A stretch of 64,000 nucleotides of DNA from an uncultured Candidatus Saccharibacteria bacterium. Its GTDB lineage: Bacteria > Patescibacteriota > Saccharimonadia > Saccharimonadales > Saccharimonadaceae. The position numbers and the translations under genes were made by a program. The notes under the pieces are model-generated. The model did no database searches. It had not been told where the DNA came from and saw only the letters and a program-made list of their open reading frames with translations. Shown here piece after piece: positions 58,890-64,000 of the stretch (its first letter is position 1; every line of letters starts with the position of its first letter). The DNA lies in the NCBI GenBank assembly GCA_938043965.1, contig CALIQQ010000004.1:1-64000 (forward strand), in the 5' to 3' direction.

Positions 58890-59930
58890 TTATTTTTGGA
58901 TGATGCCACCCACTAGCGCTATAAAAATACCAATAATCGCAAACACCCCCGCAATAATCCAAAATCGCATCACAATCTTCGCCTCACCCCAACCTTCTGC
59001 CTCAAGATGATGATGGATTGGCGCTGACAAAAAGATTTTTTTATGGAAAATCTTCTTACTTAGCATCTGAATCAGACTTGAGCCAGCTTCTAGTACTAAT
59101 AGGATGCCAATAATTGGCAACAGGAAGAATGAGTTCGTCATCATTGATACCACGCCTAGCCCTGCTCCAAGTGCGAATGAACCTACGTCTCCCATCATAA
59201 AGCGTGCTGGAGGCACATTGAACCAAACATATGATAGTAACCAACCTACCACTGTCATACAAAACGCGAATAATTGTACTTGGCCACGGAAAAGTGCTAT
59301 TACCCCGAAAGCACCATAGGCAATCATCATCAGTCCGCCCGCCAAACCATCTAACCCGTCCGAAATATTCACCGCATTCGAAGTCGAGACTACCGCAAAC
59401 GCAAATACTAAAATCATTAGCGCCGAACCCCAGTTAAAGTCACCGTAAAATGGGATATGGATCGAAGACCAGCCTAGTTTATAAACAAAGAACCAGCCTA
59501 GCCCTAGACCCACCATCGTAATCATGAAGAACTTAACTGGCGCTCTTAGCCCTGCTGCCCCTTTACCAGTACCAAACACATTAATCAAGTCATCTACAAA
59601 TCCCACCAGTGCCCCACCTAAAAATCCTGCTAACGGCAACCAAGTTTCCGCCCTATTCCAGTTGCAAAAAAAGGTCACAAAGAAAACTGCAACCACACCC
59701 ACTATACCCGCCATCGTCGGAAAAACATGTTTGAACTTATGTGCGTGTAGCTTCGTCATAATCGGCAAACTATCCCCCGTTGCCGTCGTTTGCTTCTGTT
59801 TCTTCCACCAGTGATATTTATATGCAAAGTGCGTATAAATTGGCGTCAAAAACATCGATAACAAAAAAGTCCCCAACGCCAAAATCAGCCCGAAGAAAGT
59901 TTCTTGCGACATCGATACATTATTAAACAT
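58890..59930 (-). CDS. mraY: Phospho-MurNAc-pentapeptide transferase MraY
   Basis: MraY makes lipid I from UDP-MurNAc-pentapeptide and undecaprenyl phosphate. The 346-aa membrane protein has GFVDDLINVFG near 110-120 (family DD motif), NAVNISDGLDGLAGG near 184-198, FMMGDVGSFALGAGLG near 254 and the HHH motif in APIHHHLEAEGW near 303-314. TGaTATAAT (+ 59939-59947) ends 8 nt before ATG 59930, which is preferred to the methionine six residues later. Confidence 0.93.
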   Translation of the reverse strand: MFNNVSMSQETFFGLILALGTFLLSMFLTPIYTHFAYKYHWWKKQKQTTATGDSLPIMTKLHAHKFKHVFPTMAGIVGVVAVFFVTFFCNWNRAETWLPLAGFLGGALVGFVDDLINVFGTGKGAAGLRAPVKFFMITMVGLGLGWFFVYKLGWSSIHIPFYGDFNWGSALMILVFAFAVVSTSNAVNISDGLDGLAGGLMMIAYGAFGVIALFRGQVQLFAFCMTVVGWLLSYVWFNVPPARFMMGDVGSFALGAGLGVVSMMTNSFFLLPIIGILLVLEAGSSLIQMLSKKIFHKKIFLSAPIHHHLEAEGWGEAKIVMRFWIIAGVFAIIGIFIALVGGIIQK

Positions 59931-59948
59931 ACACCCTCATTATATCAC

Positions 59949-61691
59949 CTATTCTTTCATTTTCAGATATTCTAGCATATATTTCGACATCTCATTAAAG
60001 GCCGGCATTGCGTGATAATCGCCCGTCAGATTACGATTTTTTTCCCAAAACTTCGTCAAAATCACATATTGCGGATCGGAATCGCGGTTTTTCGCACCAA
60101 AGCCAAGGTAGGTGGCAATCGTTTCATCCATCACATATTTGCCATCACGAATCGCTTGCGCTGTTCCCGTTTTGCCACCCACGTAAAATCCCTGATCTGC
60201 CTGCAGAGCTGAACTGTATGCCGCTCTCGTTTTTACCAGCATTTCTCGCATGGTTTTTGAAGTTGCCACCGAAACTGTCGTATGATCTGCTGGTGCATAT
60301 TCACGTGCCTTATATTCCCCGTTCACCATTTCGCCCCCCACTACCGTTGGCTTAAAGTACTCGCCTCGATTCACTAGTGATGAAAATGCCGTTATCAGCT
60401 GAATTCCCGTCACATTCAGCCCCTGACCAAATGTCATATTTGCATATCGCGCATTAGTTGCATCGACCTTGTTTGGTGCCACAATAATCCCCGCGGACTC
60501 TGCAATTTCAATTCCCGTATATTTCCCCAGCCAAAACTTATTATAATAATAATCATACAGCCTCTCTTTCCCCGCCTTCGTAATCTCAGTTTCAGAATCG
60601 CCAAGTAACCTCAGTGCCTGTGTTGAACCTGTGTTGAGTGACCAAGTCAGTGCCTGTTGCATCGTTAATGTACCGATATGCCCTTTCCAAGCGTTATTGA
60701 TTGGCCAGCCGTCCACAATTGTCTGATCACTATTATAAAAAGTTGTTTCTGGTGTCATTTTCTGCAAATCAATTGCCGCTGCAAACGCAAACGCCTTGCA
60801 GACGGAGGCCGCCTCATAGGCATCCATCGTTGCGTTAGTCTGGAACACTTCCGCATCTTTCACTTTACCGTAGTTCTCCGGATCATAATTCGGCACCGAC
60901 GCCACCGCCATAATTCGCCCATTCATCGGATCCATCACCATCATTGTTCCATGCGAAATTTTATATTCTTTTGTTTTTTCCGCCAAAATTTGCTCCGCCT
61001 TATTTTGGATATTGCGATCAATCGACAAAACCACATTCGTTCCATCTTTAGCCGGCACTCGCACATTTTCATCACCAATCGTCAGCGGAATGTTATTAAC
61101 ATCTTTCACCGTCTTCAAAACCCCATTCGTACCCGCCAGCTCCTTATTGAGCGCCTGCTCCACCCCATACTGACCATTACCATTTTGGTTTACGAAACCC
61201 AGTAGTCCAGCCGCCATTTTCCCCTCCGGGTAGACTCGCTTATTTGCTCCCTGAAAATAAACCCCGGGCAGATCCTGTTTTTTAATCTCTTGTGCATTTT
61301 TATAAGGCACATTTTTTGCCACAACTAAATATCGCGACACCGTATCTTTATATACATTATCAAAATTCTTCACCGTTACGTATTCCTGCGCATTTTCTGC
61401 CAGCACTTTTTCCACTTTTTCTCTCTGTTTTCGTGTAATTTGCGGATCAATAATAATGCTCCACGCTTTTGAATTCATCACCATCGGCACCGGATTATCT
61501 CCGTCCATCACGTAAATCTCACCTCTTTTCGCTACAATCGTATTCTGCATCGTGTGTTGCGCCTCCGCCTGCGATGCGTACTTGTCGTGCTCAATAATTT
61601 GAATCGAAAAAAGTTTCGCCACAATTACTGTCATTGCCAGCGCTAAGAATGCTTTTAAAAAATTTGAACGTAGTTTAAAAAACTCCCGCAT
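59949..61691 (-). CDS. ftsI: Class B penicillin-binding protein (FtsI-like transpeptidase)
   Basis: This enzyme cross-links septal peptidoglycan. The 580-aa protein has an N-terminal anchor near 13-30, the dimerisation region with AKRGEIYVMDGDNPV near 53, and the transpeptidase domain: SVCK with catalytic Ser near 296, SLN near 348 and KTGTAQ near 507. No PASTA domains follow. TGgTAAAAT (+ 61698-61706) ends 6 nt before the ATG, so leaderless. The partner FtsW is two genes downstream. Confidence 0.92.
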   Translation of the reverse strand: MREFFKLRSNFLKAFLALAMTVIVAKLFSIQIIEHDKYASQAEAQHTMQNTIVAKRGEIYVMDGDNPVPMVMNSKAWSIIIDPQITRKQREKVEKVLAENAQEYVTVKNFDNVYKDTVSRYLVVAKNVPYKNAQEIKKQDLPGVYFQGANKRVYPEGKMAAGLLGFVNQNGNGQYGVEQALNKELAGTNGVLKTVKDVNNIPLTIGDENVRVPAKDGTNVVLSIDRNIQNKAEQILAEKTKEYKISHGTMMVMDPMNGRIMAVASVPNYDPENYGKVKDAEVFQTNATMDAYEAASVCKAFAFAAAIDLQKMTPETTFYNSDQTIVDGWPINNAWKGHIGTLTMQQALTWSLNTGSTQALRLLGDSETEITKAGKERLYDYYYNKFWLGKYTGIEIAESAGIIVAPNKVDATNARYANMTFGQGLNVTGIQLITAFSSLVNRGEYFKPTVVGGEMVNGEYKAREYAPADHTTVSVATSKTMREMLVKTRAAYSSALQADQGFYVGGKTGTAQAIRDGKYVMDETIATYLGFGAKNRDSDPQYVILTKFWEKNRNLTGDYHAMPAFNEMSKYMLEYLKMKE

Positions 61692-61722
61692 ATTTTTATT
61701 TTACCATAAGCGACATCTTTTT

Positions 61723-63183
61723 CTATTTTTTCGGTTTTGGTGGCGTCATTTTTGGCGTCATATCAGACCCCTTATTTAGCTGCTGACGCAATTTCGCCCT
61801 CGCGTGTGAGGTAAAAATTTTAGTCAACCAGTTTGACTTCGCAGTCTGCGTTTTTGCTGTCAAAATTTCTACGATATCTCCGTGTTTCAATTTAGTATTC
61901 AAGTTCGACATCTTACCATTAATCTTCACTCCGGACACATGGCCACCAATCTCCGAATGTAAACGATACGCAAAATCTAGTGGCAATGACCCATCTGGCA
62001 AATCTACAATGTCGCCTTTCGGCGTGTATACAAAAATTTTACCCGCAAATAGATTCAATTTTAATTTATTTAGATCCACTTTTCGCCCCTCTTTCAGCTG
62101 TGCTGCCGCCGCCTGCAACTCCGCAATCCATAATAAATTAGTTGGTAAATGTTGGATCTTTCCCTGCTTATAACTTTCGGTTAATTTTTGTTCATTATAA
62201 TAAAAGCTCGCTGCTAGACCATGTTCCGCATAATCATGCATTTCTTTAGTGCGAATTTGGAATTCAATAATTTTTTTATCTTTCGTGAAGACCGTTGTAT
62301 GTAAAGACTGGTATCCATTCTGTTTTGGCACTGCAATATAATCTTTAATCCTGCCTGTCATTGGCGTATATAGCGAATGAATTAGTCCTAACGTAAGATA
62401 GCAAGTCGTAATATCAGCCACAATAATTCTCAGTGCCGTTAAATCATACACTGCATCAATGTTTTGATTATATTTCGCCAATTTTTTATGTAAAGAATAT
62501 ACTGATTTGATTCTTCCTGAAATCTCAAACTCAATTTTCTCCGCCGTTAGCAGATCCGACACTTCCTTCTTAATCTTCATCAAGGTTTTTTCGGCTGAAC
62601 GATTTTTTTCATCGATCAAATTTTTTAATTCTTCATAGCGTTTTGGGTCCACGTACGAAAAAGCGATATCGCTCATTTCCACCCTGAGACGCCCCATATT
62701 TAATCGGTCTGCCAGTGGCGCAAACACCTCCAGTGATTCTTTTGCAATTTTCTTTTGCTTTTCTAACGGTAATGCCGATAATGTCCTTAAATTATGTAGT
62801 CGATCCGCCAATTTAATAATCAACACCCTAATATCCGAGCCCGTCGCAATCAAAAGCCTTAATAAATTATCTTTTGTCTGAGGTAAATAAGTATCAATAT
62901 CGCGCATCCCCTCTCGCGCTTTACCTAATTTTGTCACTCCATCCACCAAAAAAGCCACCGTCTCGCCAAACTCGCGCTTGATTTCCTCCAGTGTTAAGCC
63001 CGTATCCTCAACCGTATCATGCAAAACCCCAGCAATGACCGTATCTTCATCCATTTTCCAGTCTTGCAAAATTTTCATCACCGCCAACGGATGCACGATA
63101 TAAGGATCACCTGATTTTCGCTTCTGCCCTTCATGCATTTTCGTCGCGAGTCGAACTGCTTTTTCAATTCTTGCTTGATCCAT
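61723..63183 (-). CDS. rel: Bifunctional (p)ppGpp synthetase/hydrolase, short Rel
   Basis: Rel makes and degrades the alarmone (p)ppGpp. The 486-aa protein has the HD hydrolase domain (H31, HDTVED at 55-60), the synthetase domain from about 210 (YDLTALRIIVADI, QNGYQSLHTTV) and a TGS domain at about 384-445 (VYTPKGDIVDLPDGSLPLDF). It ends soon after TGS: the helical, zinc-finger and ACT regulatory parts that read tRNA on the ribosome are missing. Loss of these usually weakens amino-acid starvation sensing. It lies 62 nt after parB and has only a weak purine-rich ribosome site. Confidence 0.9.
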   Translation of the reverse strand: MDQARIEKAVRLATKMHEGQKRKSGDPYIVHPLAVMKILQDWKMDEDTVIAGVLHDTVEDTGLTLEEIKREFGETVAFLVDGVTKLGKAREGMRDIDTYLPQTKDNLLRLLIATGSDIRVLIIKLADRLHNLRTLSALPLEKQKKIAKESLEVFAPLADRLNMGRLRVEMSDIAFSYVDPKRYEELKNLIDEKNRSAEKTLMKIKKEVSDLLTAEKIEFEISGRIKSVYSLHKKLAKYNQNIDAVYDLTALRIIVADITTCYLTLGLIHSLYTPMTGRIKDYIAVPKQNGYQSLHTTVFTKDKKIIEFQIRTKEMHDYAEHGLAASFYYNEQKLTESYKQGKIQHLPTNLLWIAELQAAAAQLKEGRKVDLNKLKLNLFAGKIFVYTPKGDIVDLPDGSLPLDFAYRLHSEIGGHVSGVKINGKMSNLNTKLKHGDIVEILTAKTQTAKSNWLTKIFTSHARAKLRQQLNKGSDMTPKMTPPKPKK

Positions 63184-63245
63184 TTTTATCTATTCCCTTC
63201 CATGCTCCGACTTACTAGCTTTACCCCCCTCAGCTTCAGTTTTAT

Positions 63246-64000
63246 CTAAAGCTTTTCTAGCAGTTCCTTTAGTTCATCATCTGTTCGACAAGTAATTGTA
63301 ATCGAACGACCACGCACTCTCACATTTGCATCATATTTTTTCGCCAGCACCGTTTCCTGCTTAACGTAGCTTGTTTGTTTCACTGCTCGCACTGAAGATT
63401 TCTGTTTCTTTTCAGCCATCTCCTTCTCAACTCGTCTCGCCGTCCACCCCTCTTCAATAATTTTTGGTAAAATTTTTTCCACCAGTTCTTCGTTTGCACC
63501 AATCAGCGGGCGCATCACCCCTTCCGACAGCTTATGTTCCACCATCGCTTTTTTTACATCATCAGCTAAATTAAGCAGTCGCATCGTATTTACTACCGCC
63601 GATTTACTCTTTCCAACTCTCTCAGCAATCTCCGCTTCCGATAAGTTAAATTGTGATTTTAGCTTTGCGTAAGCTGTTGCCATTTCAATCGCATTAAGAT
63701 CCTCACGCTGCGCATTCTCAATAATTGAGATCTCTAATCGCTCTTGCGCTTCCAAAGTACGAATAATCACTGGCACCTTTTCCAGCCCCGCCATCTTCGA
63801 CGCTCTAAAGCGCCTTTCGCCTGCTACGATTTTATATTTATCGCCCTCTTTTACCACCACTAGCGGCTGCAATACCCCATGCTCTTTAATTGAGTTGGCT
63901 AACGCCTCTAGCGCTTCTGGTGCAAACTCTTTTCTTGGCTGGTCCTCATCTCGCACTATTTCAGTAATCGGCACTTCCGTCAGATTTGAAGCCTTCTTAT
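63246..64000 (-). CDS. parB: ParB chromosome-partition protein, N-terminus beyond the window
   Basis: ParB binds parS sites and, with ParA, segregates the origin region. The frame is open to the window edge, so the start is missing; an internal GTG at 63974 is unlikely to be the true start because the sequence before it (KKASNLTE) continues the family's approach to VPITEIVRDEDQPRK. Visible parts are the ParB/Srx CTPase domain (QPLVVV, GERRFRASKMA, IIENAQREDLN), the helix-turn-helix (EAEIAERVGKSKSAVVNTMRLL) and a basic linker. The origin of replication is often near parB. Confidence 0.92.
   Translation of the reverse strand, partial: KKASNLTEVPITEIVRDEDQPRKEFAPEALEALANSIKEHGVLQPLVVVKEGDKYKIVAGERRFRASKMAGLEKVPVIIRTLEAQERLEISIIENAQREDLNAIEMATAYAKLKSQFNLSEAEIAERVGKSKSAVVNTMRLLNLADDVKKAMVEHKLSEGVMRPLIGANEELVEKILPKIIEEGWTARRVEKEMAEKKQKSSVRAVKQTSYVKQETVLAKKYDANVRVRGRSITITCRTDDELKELLEKL

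Noticed and set aside
1..64000. Alternative genetic code with TGA as glycine
   Set aside because: TGA acts as a stop, for example at the end of comEC, and conserved glycines use GGN codons.
1..64000. Insertion sequences, prophage or integrase genes
   Set aside because: No transposase, integrase, terminal inverted repeat with target duplication or phage structural gene was recognised.

Overview
The window looks like a piece of a small bacterial genome of the Candidate Phyla Radiation, most likely Candidatus Saccharibacteria (TM7). This is inferred from gene content and style: compact low-to-mid GC sequence; divergent short versions of housekeeping proteins (599-aa IF-2, 281-aa GpsA, Rel without its C-terminal regulatory domains); L-lactate dehydrogenase as the only clear energy-metabolism gene; a VirD4-like ATPase; ComEC and DprA; FISUMP-type surface protein; and TGA used as a normal stop, which argues against the SR1/Gracilibacteria code. 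No rRNA, CRISPR array, transposase or prophage was seen.

Layout. 0-17.9 kb, mostly + strand: a cut gene end, RimK and its partner protease, a small membrane protein convergent with a minimal ComEC (-), an RNA m5U methyltransferase, GpsA, a UvrD-like helicase-nuclease, two small proteins with structured leaders, a GT4 glycosyltransferase (-), SmpB, exonuclease III, an NnrD-like protein, lactate dehydrogenase, a giant DUF2207 membrane protein and a second GT4. 17.9-21 kb (-): a P-type ATPase, a coiled-coil membrane protein and tRNA-Leu(CAA). 21-33.5 kb (+): sortase, PEGA protein, membrane protein, GltX, lipoprotein, then a 975-aa membrane protein (-), GtrII-like transferase, acyltransferase, acidic protein and tRNA-Glu(CTC). 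33.6-46.4 kb (+): Der, PIN-PhoH, Pth, DprA (-), a structured RNA, TopA, a sigma-region-4/HARE-HTH protein and a VirD4/TraG-like ATPase. 46.4-47.1 kb is a gene-free convergence zone with repeated hairpins. 47.1-64 kb, all - strand: IF-2, a KwaB-like DUF4868 protein, a CYTH-like protein, RNase HI, a FISUMP surface protein, then a rearranged division and cell-wall cluster (FtsL, RsmH, FtsQ-like, MurG, FtsW, MraY, FtsI), Rel and ParB, which runs off the right edge.

Gene expression shows two styles. Nineteen genes have an extended -10 box (usually TGnTATAAT or TGnTAAAAT) ending 6-9 nt before the ATG and no Shine-Dalgarno, so they should make leaderless mRNA. Others have a separate promoter, a leader that is often folded, and a strong GGAGG site. 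C exceeds G on the + strand over most of the window, whatever the gene direction, so the whole window probably lies on one replichore with replication moving right to left; two surface-protein genes break this pattern and may be recent acquisitions.

The best candidates for undescribed biology are: the rnhA-CYTH-DUF4868 operon at 49.1-51.1 kb; an isolated ~350-nt structured RNA with its own strong promoter and terminator at 39.06-39.41 kb; the folded, almost gene-free spacers on both sides of rsmH, one carrying a 21-codon ORF with a perfect Shine-Dalgarno; and the repeated-hairpin transcript at 46.4-46.8 kb. All calls are from reading the sequence; no database search was run.
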